NCBI GenBank assembly: GCA_035264885.1
Contig: DATFPK010000025.1
Location: 1-15,904, forward strand
Source of the DNA: DATFPK01 sp035264885
Lineage (GTDB): Bacteria; Actinomycetota; Thermoleophilia; Solirubrobacterales; 70-9
Length of the DNA stretch: 15,904 bases
Direction: 5' to 3'
How positions within the stretch are numbered: the stretch's first letter is position 1; every line of letters begins with the position of its first letter. The position numbers and the translations under genes are program-made. The notes beneath the pieces are model-generated. The model saw nothing but the letters and a program-made list of their open reading frames with translations. It did no database searches and was not told the DNA's origin. Shown piece after piece: positions 8,636 through 14,836 of the stretch.

Positions 8636-9372
8636 CCGTCGAGGTGCTCGAGCCAGGAGGGAGGGAGGACGGGCGGAGTCCGGCCCGGATACTCGGGGGC
8701 GGCGCGCTCGGCGAGCTCGCCGGCCGGGCGGCGCTCGATCACCGGCCGGAGGTCGTCGAGGGTCATCGCCAGCCGCAGCGAGGGCGCGATCTGGTAATCG
8801 GCGGCGTTGAGCTCGGTCCCGTTCAGCACCCCGGCGGCGATCCAGTCGTCGATCCGCTGGAGCATCCCGGGCAGGACGGCGACGGCGGCGCGGGCGTTCT
8901 CGTCGGTCGCCTCGTTGAACCGGGCCGAGAGGGCGACGATGGGCGCCGCGGTCCTGACCGCCAGCCCGATCGGGATGCCGAGGCGGGCGCCCTCGGAGTA
9001 GCTGCGCAGGGGGGAGGGATCGCGCTTCAGCGCCCACCAGAGGATCTGGCGAACCGGGTGCTGGAGCTCCTCGTCGCCGAACCGCTCGGCCTCTTCGACC
9101 TCGCGGCGACGCTCGCCGTCGGAGGGGAAGAGCGGCGGCTCGGGGCGCAGACGGTCGAGCTCGCGGGCGATCTGGCGCGACCCCTGGACCCGCGTGCCGT
9201 CGAGCTTCAGCGCCGGCACCGTCACGCCGGGGAAGCGCATGGCCTTCAGGACGCCCTTGGAGACGACCGGCATCAGGTCGGTGCGCTTGTAGTCGATGCC
9301 CTTGTGCTCGAGCATCAGCCGCGCGGTCATCGACGGATGGGAGCCGGGGATGACGTAGAGCCGGGCGTCCAC
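8632..9372 (-). CDS. Glutathione S-transferase-fold protein
   Basis: The protein has 246 residues. An N-terminal thioredoxin-like half (about 3-78) has the cis-proline motif VPAL (52-55; Pro53) and the downstream GSRQIARELDRL segment (64-75), with Ser65 where GSTs bind the gamma-glutamyl group. An all-helical C-terminal half follows from about 88. The first helix carries PGSHPSM rather than a CPxC redox pair, so a thiol-disulfide oxidoreductase role is unlikely. Most Actinobacteria use mycothiol rather than glutathione, so the real thiol partner is uncertain. The GTG at 9370-9372 is preceded by TAGGAT-N6 on this strand, a leaderless pattern. It is divergent from coaX, 21 bp away, and coupled to the lipoprotein gene. 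The fold is confident; the reaction is not known. Confidence 0.78.
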   Translation of the reverse strand: MDARLYVIPGSHPSMTARLMLEHKGIDYKRTDLMPVVSKGVLKAMRFPGVTVPALKLDGTRVQGSRQIARELDRLRPEPPLFPSDGERRREVEEAERFGDEELQHPVRQILWWALKRDPSPLRSYSEGARLGIPIGLAVRTAAPIVALSARFNEATDENARAAVAVLPGMLQRIDDWIAAGVLNGTELNAADYQIAPSLRLAMTLDDLRPVIERRPAGELAERAAPEYPGRTPPVLPPSWLEHLDG

Positions 9373-9378
9373 GGTGCG

Positions 9379-9384
9379 ATCCTA
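9379..9384 (-). promoter_or_regulatory. Candidate -10 hexamer TAGGAT for the GST-fold gene
   Basis: Read on the minus strand, TAGGAT is followed by 6 nt and the GTG start. It shares two bases with the candidate coaX hexamer on the opposite strand, so the two promoters could not easily be occupied at once. Confidence 0.4.
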
Positions 9385-9388
9385 TGCG
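9383..9388 (+). promoter_or_regulatory. Candidate -10 hexamer TATGCG for coaX
   Basis: TATGCG ends 5 nt before the coaX ATG. The whole gap to the divergent gene is 21 bp, and no Shine-Dalgarno is present, so a leaderless or nearly leaderless message is likely. Any -35 would lie inside the neighbouring gene. Confidence 0.35.
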
Positions 9389-9393
9389 GTCGC

Positions 9394-10158
9394 ATGCTGC
9401 TCGCCATCGACGTCGGCAACACTCAGACCCACATCGGCGCCTTCGACGGGAACGACCTCGTCGAACACTGGCGCTTCGCCACTGACGGCGAGGACACCGC
9501 CGACGAGCTCGCCGTGCGGGTGACCAGCCTGCTCGGCCTGCGCGGTCTCGAGCTGGCGACGGTCGACGGGTCGATCGTGTCGTCGGTGGTGCCGCGGCTC
9601 AACCCCGAGTACCAGCGGATGTGCGCCGAATACCTCGACGGGCGCTACCTGATGGTCGGCCCGGGGGTGAAGACGGGCATGGCCGTCCGGCTCGACAACC
9701 CGCACGAACTGGGGGCCGACCGCCTGGTCAACGCGGTCGCCGCGTTCGAGAAGTACGGCGGGCCGTGCGCCGTAGTCGACTTCGGGACGGCGATCACCTT
9801 CGACGCGATCTCCGGCGAGGGCGACTACCTCGGCGGCGTGATCGGGCCGGGGGTCCAGATCTCGATGGACGCGCTGACCGAGCGGGCCGCCCGCCTGCCC
9901 AAGGTCGACCTCGCCGAGCCCGGCGACGTGATCGGGCGAACCACCCAGGCGAGCATTCAGTCGGGAATGGTCTACGGGTTCGCCGGCGCGATCGATGCGA
10001 TCGCGCGCCGGATCATCGGCGAGCTCGGCGACGGGACCCAGTTCATCGCGACCGGTGGCATGGCCACCGGGATCGTCCCCTACTGCGACACGGAGGTGGC
10101 GGTCGATGACCTGCTGACGCTCGATGGGTTGAAGCTGATCTGGGAGCGAAATGTCTGA
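9394..10158 (+). CDS. coaX: Type III pantothenate kinase
   Basis: Phosphorylates pantothenate, the first step of CoA synthesis; CoaX enzymes have high ATP Km, need a monovalent cation and are not feedback-inhibited by CoA. The 254 residues match the family. Visible motifs are the ASKHA phosphate loop DVGNT (6-10), GPGVKTG (89-95), the pantothenate and catalytic motif GADRLVNAVAA (107-117) with Asp109, and VDFGTAITFD (128-137) with Asp129 and Thr132. GGVIGPGVQIS and IATGGMATGI complete the fold. The frame is open for 750 bases upstream, antisense to the GST-fold gene; the ATG at 9394 is chosen because MLLAIDVGNT is the canonical N-terminus. It overlaps dusB by 8 bp. Confidence 0.96.
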   Translation: MLLAIDVGNTQTHIGAFDGNDLVEHWRFATDGEDTADELAVRVTSLLGLRGLELATVDGSIVSSVVPRLNPEYQRMCAEYLDGRYLMVGPGVKTGMAVRLDNPHELGADRLVNAVAAFEKYGGPCAVVDFGTAITFDAISGEGDYLGGVIGPGVQISMDALTERAARLPKVDLAEPGDVIGRTTQASIQSGMVYGFAGAIDAIARRIIGELGDGTQFIATGGMATGIVPYCDTEVAVDDLLTLDGLKLIWERNV

Positions 10159-11173
10159 TCAGCCGCCAGCCGCCAACCGCCAGCCGGCCCAGGCGCCGCT
10201 TACCGAACCCTTCGAGATCGGTGACGTGCGGATCGCCAACCGGGTCCTGCTGGCGCCGCTGGCGGGGATCGGGAACTGGTTCGTCCGCCTTCAGGCGCGT
10301 CGGCACGGCGCCGGGCTGGCGGTCTCGGAGATGGTCTCGAGCTTCGGCCTCCACTACCGCAACGAGCGCACGCTGCGCGAGCTGATGCGGATCCACCCCG
10401 ATGAGCACCCGGTCTCGGTCCAGCTCTTCGGCCACGACCCTGAGGTCATGCGCTCCGGCGCCGAGATCGCCGCCGCGTCGGGCGCCGACCTGATCGACCT
10501 CAACATGGGCTGTCCGGTGCCGAAGGTCTGCAAGACGGGAGCGGGGGCGGCGCTGCTGCGCGACCCCGAGCTCGCGGCGGGGCTGGTCCGCGGTGCGATC
10601 CGCGGCTCGGGGCTCCCCGTCACCGTCAAGATCCGCTCCGGCCTCGAGCCGGGGGACCGCTCCGGCTTCGACCTGGCGCTGCAGCTGGCCGAGGAGGGGG
10701 CGGCGGCGATCGCCTTTCACCCGCGCTCGGCCGCGGTCGGCCACAAGGGGTCGCCCGACTACGCGCTGGCCCGGGAGCTGGCCGAGCGCCTCGAGGTGCC
10801 GATGATCATCTCGGGCGGGTTGAGCAGTGCCGACGCGGCCCGGCGAGCGTACGAGGAGTCCGGCGCCGACGCGGTGATGATCGCCCGAGGCGCCCTCGGC
10901 AACCCCTGGGTGTTCGAGGAGCTGACCGGCCGCCGGGCCGAGCCGCCCCCCCGTGACGAGGTCGCCGCCGAGCTGCTCTGGGTGATCGACCGCGCCGAGG
11001 AGCACTTCGGCGCGGAGCGAGCGTCCCGCTACCTCCGCAAGTTCTACCCCTGGTACCTCGAGCGCCTGGGCGCGAGCAGCGACGTGGCGCAGGAGCTCGG
11101 GCAGCGGGCCGGGCTGGAGCGAGCCCGGGAGCTGGTCGCCGCCCTGGGGGGCGCCGCTACGGTTCCGGCGTGA
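10151..11173 (+). CDS. dusB: tRNA-dihydrouridine synthase (DusB-like)
   Basis: FMN/NADPH enzyme that reduces specific uridines in tRNA to dihydrouridine. It has 340 residues. The TIM barrel begins with IANRVLLAPLAGI (28-40), followed by SEMVSS (59-64) and VQLFG (90-94). The catalytic loop LNMGCPVPKV (117-126) contains the general-acid Cys121 and is followed by the KTGAGAALL stretch typical of DusB. VKIRSG binds FMN, FHPRSA replaces the more common HGRT, and ISGGLSS and ARGALGNPW bind the FMN phosphate. The C-terminal helical domain starts near 265. The ATG at 10151 lies inside the end of coaX, with GGGAG a few bases upstream as ribosome site. Its stop overlaps the next gene as GTGA. Dus subfamily assignment rests on the catalytic loop and is less sure than the family. 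Confidence 0.93.
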   Translation: MSDQPPAANRQPAQAPLTEPFEIGDVRIANRVLLAPLAGIGNWFVRLQARRHGAGLAVSEMVSSFGLHYRNERTLRELMRIHPDEHPVSVQLFGHDPEVMRSGAEIAAASGADLIDLNMGCPVPKVCKTGAGAALLRDPELAAGLVRGAIRGSGLPVTVKIRSGLEPGDRSGFDLALQLAEEGAAAIAFHPRSAAVGHKGSPDYALARELAERLEVPMIISGGLSSADAARRAYEESGADAVMIARGALGNPWVFEELTGRRAEPPPRDEVAAELLWVIDRAEEHFGAERASRYLRKFYPWYLERLGASSDVAQELGQRAGLERARELVAALGGAATVPA

Positions 11174-12045
11174 CGCTGACCGACAGGGTCGAAGAATGGC
11201 GGCGGCAAGGCCGCCCCGAGCAGTTCCGCGACCACGAGATCCACGTCCACACGCGCGGGGGGAGCGACCCGCTGCTCGTCCTCCTGCACGGGTTCCCGAG
11301 CAGCTCCTACGACTGGCGGCGCCTGCTCGACCAGGAGCGCGAGCGGGCCGTGCTCGCCTTCGACTTCCTCGGCTTCGGCCTCTCGGACAAGCCGCGGGAC
11401 CACGCCTACACGTTGGCTTGGCAGGCCGACCTGACCGAGGAGCTGGTCGCCCGCCACGGCGCCGGCCGTCCGGTCTTCGTCTGCGCCCACGACATGGGCA
11501 CCTCGGTCGCCACCGAGTTGCTGGCCCGTGACCTCGCCGGCGAGCTCGACCTCGACCTGGCCGGGGTGTTCCTCTTCAACGGCTCGATCATCCTCGAGCG
11601 ATCCAACCCGACCCTCGCCCAGCGGATGCTGCGCAGCCGGCTCGGCCCCGTCGCGACTCGGCTGACGTCGGAGGGCTTCTTCCGGCGCCAGTTCGGCGGG
11701 ATCTTCTCGCCCGACCACCCGCTGACGCCGGAGGAGGAGGCCGACCAGTGGGCCCTGATCACGCGCGAGGGCGGCAACCGCCTCGGCCACAAGCTGGTCG
11801 GCTACATGGACGAGCGCGTCTTCTACGCCGAGCGCTGGCACGGCGCGATCCGCAACTGGCCCGGGCCGCTCTCGTTCGCCTGGGGCATGCTCGACCCGGT
11901 CGCGACGCCGGCTGTCCTGGAGGGCCTGCGCGAGCTGCGCCCGCAGGCGCCGGTGACCGAGTTCGAGGACCTCGGCCACTATCCCCAGATCGAGGATCCC
12001 GGCCGCCTCGCGGCCGCTCTGAGCGCGGCGATCTCCTCGCTATAA
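11170..12045 (+). CDS. Alpha/beta hydrolase with aspartate nucleophile (epoxide hydrolase/MEST-like)
   Basis: 291 residues with the alpha/beta-hydrolase triad. The nucleophile elbow is CAHDMGTS (105-112), with Asp108 in place of the usual Ser. The acid is probably Asp242 (GMLDPVA) and the base His270 (LGHYPQIEDP). The oxyanion segment HGFPSSSYDWR (40-50) and DFLGFGLSDKPR (65-76) match the epoxide hydrolase / haloalkane dehalogenase / MEST branch. Haloalkane dehalogenases have Trp after the nucleophilic Asp; here it is Met109, arguing against dehalogenation. Tyrosines in the cap (GYMDERVFYAERW) could serve as epoxide-activating residues. No signal peptide. The GTG at 11170 overlaps the dusB TGA (GTGA), so it is coupled to dusB; a functional link to tRNA modification is not evident. 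Substrate unknown. Confidence 0.87.
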   Translation: MTLTDRVEEWRRQGRPEQFRDHEIHVHTRGGSDPLLVLLHGFPSSSYDWRRLLDQERERAVLAFDFLGFGLSDKPRDHAYTLAWQADLTEELVARHGAGRPVFVCAHDMGTSVATELLARDLAGELDLDLAGVFLFNGSIILERSNPTLAQRMLRSRLGPVATRLTSEGFFRRQFGGIFSPDHPLTPEEEADQWALITREGGNRLGHKLVGYMDERVFYAERWHGAIRNWPGPLSFAWGMLDPVATPAVLEGLRELRPQAPVTEFEDLGHYPQIEDPGRLAAALSAAISSL

Positions 12046-12046
12046 T
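12041..12046 (+). promoter_or_regulatory. Candidate greA promoter -10 (TATAAT)
   Basis: A perfect TATAAT hexamer overlaps the hydrolase stop codon. In such GC-rich DNA this is conspicuous, and it lies about 114 bp upstream of greA. No matching TTGACA is seen 16-18 bp upstream. If used, it gives greA a leader of roughly 105-110 nt. Confidence 0.5.
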
Positions 12047-12067
12047 TCCGCGCTTCCTGGCCCGGGT

Positions 12068-12085
12068 GACGGCTTCCAAGCCGTC
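12068..12085 (+). repeat. Perfect inverted repeat in the greA leader
   Basis: GACGGCTT and AAGCCGTC are exact reverse complements around CC. As RNA this forms a stem of six bases with a TTCCAA loop, extended outward by one G-U and one G-C pair. A TTTT tract follows 14 bases downstream (12100-12103), too far for a standard terminator. It could be a weak terminator of the hydrolase operon or a leader hairpin of greA. Confidence 0.4.
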
Positions 12086-12159
12086 GCGACGGGCGTTCGT
12101 TTTGTAGGGACCGAGGTGGGTCCAGGGAGGACCGGCTGAGGCCACAGGAGGGACGGATA

Positions 12160-12639
12160 GTGAGTCGCCAGACAGTCATCACCCCCGAGGGGCTCGAGAG
12201 GCTCAAGGACGAGATCGAGCACCTTCAGACGACCAAGCGCCGCGAGGTCGCCGCTCGGATCAAGGAGGCGCGCGAGTTCGGCGACATCGCCGAGAACGCG
12301 GAGTACGACGACGCCAAGAACGAGCAGGCGCTGCTCGAGCAGCGGATCGCACAGCTCGAGGAGCGGCTCCGCCGCGCCCGCGTGATCGACGAGAAGGACC
12401 TCGACACGGACGAGGTGCGGGTCGGCACGACCGTGCACGTCAAGGACCAGAAGAGCGGCGACTCGCAGAAGTTCCAGATCGTCGGCTCGGCTGAGGCTAG
12501 CCCGGCCGAGCGCAAGCTCTCCAACGAATCGCCGGTCGGCAAGGCCCTGATCGGCCGCAAGCGCAACGAGATCGTCACCGTCGACGTCCCGCGCGGGCCG
12601 AAGAAGAAGCTCAAGATCACCAAGATCGAGGTCGGTTAG
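12160..12639 (+). CDS. greA: Transcription elongation factor GreA
   Basis: Rescues backtracked RNA polymerase by stimulating cleavage of the RNA 3' end through the secondary channel. 159 residues, the normal length. The N-terminal antiparallel coiled coil spans about 8-78, and its tip holds GDIAENAEYD, with Asp42 and Glu45 matching the Mg-coordinating acidic pair of E. coli GreA (D41/E44). The C-terminal FKBP-like domain ends with ESPVGKALIGRKRNE (about 126-140) and a lysine-rich strand. The GTG start has a near-ideal ribosome site, AGGAGGG at 12146-12152, 7 nt upstream. A TATAAT about 114 bp upstream suggests its own promoter. A 210-bp gap with a long hairpin follows. Confidence 0.97.
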   Translation: MSRQTVITPEGLERLKDEIEHLQTTKRREVAARIKEAREFGDIAENAEYDDAKNEQALLEQRIAQLEERLRRARVIDEKDLDTDEVRVGTTVHVKDQKSGDSQKFQIVGSAEASPAERKLSNESPVGKALIGRKRNEIVTVDVPRGPKKKLKITKIEVG

Positions 12640-12647
12640 CGCCGAGT
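12640..12647 (+). repeat. Left arm of an inverted repeat just after greA (right arm 12695-12702)
   Basis: CGCCGAGT directly after the greA stop is the exact reverse complement of ACTCGGCG at 12695-12702, with 47 bases between. In GC-rich noncoding DNA an 8-bp match may be chance. It would form the outer stem of a structured greA 3' UTR. Confidence 0.25.
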
Positions 12648-12725
12648 CACCGGGTGGGTGGCTCCTCGTGGTCCTACAGCGCCCCCAAGGCACCACTCGG
12701 CGGGGCGGGGGCCCCTCGGCGACAT

Positions 12726-12774
12726 GGCGATTGGGGCTTTTTGTGCGCCATCCGCATAGAAGGACCCAATCGCC
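12726..12774 (+). other. Long near-perfect hairpin between greA and the FHA gene
   Basis: Bases 12726-12747 fold back on 12753-12774. Of 22 facing positions, 21 pair and the only mismatch is G12736 against A12764. The outer arm is GGCGATTGGG with CCCAATCGCC, the inner arm TGCG with CGCA, and the loop is CCATC. Three pairs are G-U when read as + strand RNA (12738/12762, 12741/12759, 12743/12757). These would be A-C mismatches on the minus strand, so the structure fits selection as + strand RNA. It lies 86 bp after greA and 75 bp before the FHA gene. No U-run follows directly. It may be a 3' UTR stability element, a small RNA, a processing site or a dispersed palindromic repeat. Confidence 0.7.
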
Positions 12775-12849
12775 GGCCCCGGCCGCCCTCCCGGTCTCTT
12801 ACCTGCCTTTTTTCTTGCGCCGGCGCTCCCTCCGTGCTCCAATCGGCCC

Positions 12850-13260
12850 ATGAGCGCTGAGAGCGAGGCGGAGGAGCTGGCGCAGGCCGAGCGGCTGGGC
12901 GACCCCTACCTCGTCTATCGCGACGCCGAGCAGCGCCAGCGCGTGATGTCCCTGCCGGAGGGGTGGGACCGGGTGACGGTGGGGCGCGGGCTCTCGGCCG
13001 ACCTGGTGCTCTCCTGGGACGAGGACGTCTCGCGCATGCATGCCGAGCTTCAGCGGCTCGGCTCCGAGTGGGCGCTGGCCGATGAGGGCCTTTCGCGCAA
13101 CGGCAGCTACGTCAACGGCGCCCGGATCGGCGGCCGGCGGGCCCTGCTCGACGGCGACGTCCTCCGCTTCGGCAAGACCGAGATCGTCTTCCGCGCCCCG
13201 TTCCAGGCCGGCGAGGAGACGCGGCCCGCCACCCAGCTCGGCGAGGACCCCTCTTCATAG
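12850..13260 (+). CDS. Stand-alone FHA-domain protein
   Basis: Binds phosphothreonine peptides, so it is probably a partner or substrate reader of a Ser/Thr kinase elsewhere in the genome. Of 136 residues, the first 35 are Glu/Ala-rich and helical (AESEAEELAQAERLG). The FHA core runs about 40-116: Gly45-Arg46, then SRMH with Ser61, Arg62 and His64, then LSRNGSYVNG with Asn84-Gly85 and Asn89-Gly90, then LLDGDVLRFGKTEIVF. All residues that contact phosphothreonine in known FHA domains are present. A short polar tail includes TRPATQ, a possible phosphorylation site. No kinase, membrane segment or other domain is attached. No clear ribosome site precedes the ATG; TCCAAT lies 6 nt upstream of it, a weak leaderless candidate. 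lysS follows 40 bp later. Confidence 0.88.
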   Translation: MSAESEAEELAQAERLGDPYLVYRDAEQRQRVMSLPEGWDRVTVGRGLSADLVLSWDEDVSRMHAELQRLGSEWALADEGLSRNGSYVNGARIGGRRALLDGDVLRFGKTEIVFRAPFQAGEETRPATQLGEDPSS

Positions 13261-13285
13261 ACGGCGGGCCCGCATGGCCGCCGGG

Positions 13286-13291
13286 TAGGCT
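13286..13291 (+). promoter_or_regulatory. Candidate -10 hexamer TAGGCT for lysS
   Basis: TAGGCT lies 9 nt before the lysS ATG, within the 40-bp gap after the FHA gene. This would give a leader of about 3 nt. No Shine-Dalgarno is visible, fitting a leaderless or near-leaderless message. Confidence 0.33.
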
Positions 13292-13300
13292 CGCCGCGCC

Positions 13301-14761
13301 ATGACCGAGGCCCGGGACGTACTCAGCGAGCGGCGCGACAAGCTCGAACGCCTGCGCGACCAGGGGATCGAGCCCTTTCCGCACGGCTTCGAGGAGCGCG
13401 AGGAGATCGGCGAGGTCCGCCATGCCCACGAAGGGCTCGCGGCGGGGCTGGAGACCGAGTCGCGCCACCGCGTGGCCGGGCGGATCGGCGCCCGCCGCGG
13501 CCACGGCAAGGCCGCCTTCCTCGACGTCCGCGACGCCACGGGCCAGGTCCAGCTCCACGCCCGTGAGGACGTGCTCGGCCCGGAGGCCTTCGACCTCCTC
13601 GTCCACCTCGACCTGGGCGACATCATCGGCGTCGAGGGCACCGCGTTCGCCACCAAGCGCGGCGAGCTGACCCTTCGGGTCGAGCGCTGGGTCCTCCTCG
13701 CCAAGAGCCTGCGCCCGCCGCCCGACAAGTACCACGGCCTCGAGGACACCGAGACCCGCTACCGCCGGCGCGAGCTCGACCTGGTCGCCAACGAGGAGAG
13801 CCGCCGGCTGTTCCGCACCCGCGCCCGCGTGGTCGGCGAGGTCCGTCGCTGGCTCGACGACCGCGGCTTCGTCGAGGCCGAGACCCCCGTCCTCCAGCCG
13901 CTCTACGGCGGCGCCCTCGCCCGGCCCTTCGTCACCCACCACAACGCGCTCGACCGCGACCTCTACCTGCGGATCGCGACCGAGCTCTACCTCAAGCGGT
14001 TGATCGTCGGGGGACTCGACCGGGTCTACGAGCTCGGCAAGGATTTCCGCAACGAGGGCGTCTCCTACAAGCACAACCCCGAGTTCACGATGGTCGAGTG
14101 GTACGAGGCCTATGCCGACTACGAGGACGCCGCCCGCCGCCTCGAGACCCTCGTCTCCGAGGTCGCCCGGCGGATCCTCGGCACCACGGAGGTCGAGCGC
14201 GGCGGCCAGGCGATCGACCTCTCGCCCCCCTGGCGCCGGATCAGCCTGCGGGACGCGATCCGCGAGGAGGCCGGCATCGACATCGCCGAACACCCGACCC
14301 GCGAGGCCCTGGCCGAGGCGATGGGGTCGGAAGCCGACTCGAGCGAGGGGTGGGGCAAGCTGGTCGATGGCTTGCTCTCGAAGCTCGTCGAGCCGAAGCT
14401 GGTCCAGCCGGCCTTCGTCGTCGACTACCCCGTGGAGCTGTCGCCGTTTGCCAAGCAGCATCGCTCCGAACAGGGACTGGTCGAGCGCTGGGAGGCGTTC
14501 GCGGGCGGCATGGAGATCGCCAACGCCTTCACCGAGCTGAACGACCCCGACGAGCAGCGCCGCCGGTTCGAGCAGCAGGCCGAGGAGCAGCGGCGCGGCG
14601 ACGAGGAGGCCCAGCCCTACGACGAGGCATTCGTCGAGGCGCTCGAGCAGGGCATGCCGCCGACTGCCGGCGTCGGCCTCGGGATCGACCGGCTGGTCAT
14701 GGTGATGACCGGGGCGAAGTCCCTGCGGGAGACGATCCTCTTCCCGGCGATGCGTGATTAG
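13301..14761 (+). CDS. lysS: Lysyl-tRNA synthetase, class II
   Basis: Charges tRNA-Lys with lysine; soluble class IIb synthetase. 486 residues, close to the usual 490-500. The N-terminal helix (1-25) is followed by the anticodon-binding OB fold (about 57-135, GRIGARRGHGKAAFLDVRD). The catalytic core has motif 1 around 177-200 (EAETPVLQP), the GGALARPFVTHHNALD block (203-218), motif 2 FRNEG (249-253) with HNPEFTMVEWYEAYADY, and motif 3 VGLGIDRLVM (458-467). The segment RIATELYLKR (224-233) has Thr227 where LysRS normally has Pro (RIAPELYLKR). The region 310-360 includes a Ser/Glu/Gly linker (GSEADSSEG). No MprF-like membrane domain is fused, so it is a plain LysRS, not LysX. The ATG at 13301 is chosen because it begins the canonical N-terminal helix. 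Confidence 0.97.
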   Translation: MTEARDVLSERRDKLERLRDQGIEPFPHGFEEREEIGEVRHAHEGLAAGLETESRHRVAGRIGARRGHGKAAFLDVRDATGQVQLHAREDVLGPEAFDLLVHLDLGDIIGVEGTAFATKRGELTLRVERWVLLAKSLRPPPDKYHGLEDTETRYRRRELDLVANEESRRLFRTRARVVGEVRRWLDDRGFVEAETPVLQPLYGGALARPFVTHHNALDRDLYLRIATELYLKRLIVGGLDRVYELGKDFRNEGVSYKHNPEFTMVEWYEAYADYEDAARRLETLVSEVARRILGTTEVERGGQAIDLSPPWRRISLRDAIREEAGIDIAEHPTREALAEAMGSEADSSEGWGKLVDGLLSKLVEPKLVQPAFVVDYPVELSPFAKQHRSEQGLVERWEAFAGGMEIANAFTELNDPDEQRRRFEQQAEEQRRGDEEAQPYDEAFVEALEQGMPPTAGVGLGIDRLVMVMTGAKSLRETILFPAMRD

Positions 14762-14794
14762 GCCCCGTTAAGCCGCATCCAGCGGCGATTGAAG

Positions 14795-14809
14795 CCCGTC
14801 CAGGACGGG
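14795..14809 (+). repeat. Perfect palindrome upstream of the clpC promoter
   Basis: CCCGTCC and GGACGGG flank one central base. The palindrome lies 34 bp after lysS and covers the expected -35 position of the TATACT hexamer. It could be an operator for a clpC regulator. It could also be a lysS 3' hairpin, but no T-run follows. Confidence 0.4.
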
Positions 14810-14810
14810 A

Positions 14811-14836
14811 ATCACCCCCGATATACTGAGCGCTCG
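14811..14836 (+). promoter_or_regulatory. Candidate clpC promoter core (-10 TATACT)
   Basis: TATACT at 14822-14827 is a good -10 and is followed by the palindrome GAGCGCTC. The 26-bp block matches the ftsH upstream block at 3063-3088 in 19 positions, with the hexamers aligned. Use of this promoter would give clpC a leader of about 200 nt. Confidence 0.45.

Noticed and set aside
8636..9037. Longer N-terminus for the lipoprotein
   Set aside because: It would bury the signal peptide and lipobox; the ATG at 8633-8635 gives a correct signal sequence and the ATGA coupling.
8644..9393. In-frame extension of coaX to the left (250 codons)
   Set aside because: It is antisense to the GST-fold gene, and known CoaX proteins begin exactly at MLLAIDVGNT.
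12042..12116. tRNA-Gly(TCC)-like sequence in the greA leader
   Set aside because: A TTCCAA loop on a GACGGC stem and a GGGCGTTCG at about the right distance suggest a tRNA, but the anticodon loop is one base short and neither the T-stem nor the acceptor stem closes. At most a relic; not called.
12711..12742. Rho-independent terminator after greA (GCCCC, GGGGC, then TTTTT)
   Set aside because: The stem has only five pairs with a 17-base loop, and the GGGGC and T-run fit far better as the 5' arm of the 22-position hairpin at 12726-12774. Possible, but not the preferred fold.
14811..14836. ClgR, CIRCE or HAIR operator at clpC and ftsH
   Set aside because: I could not match the known operator patterns as I remember them; the palindromes here have different sequence and spacing.
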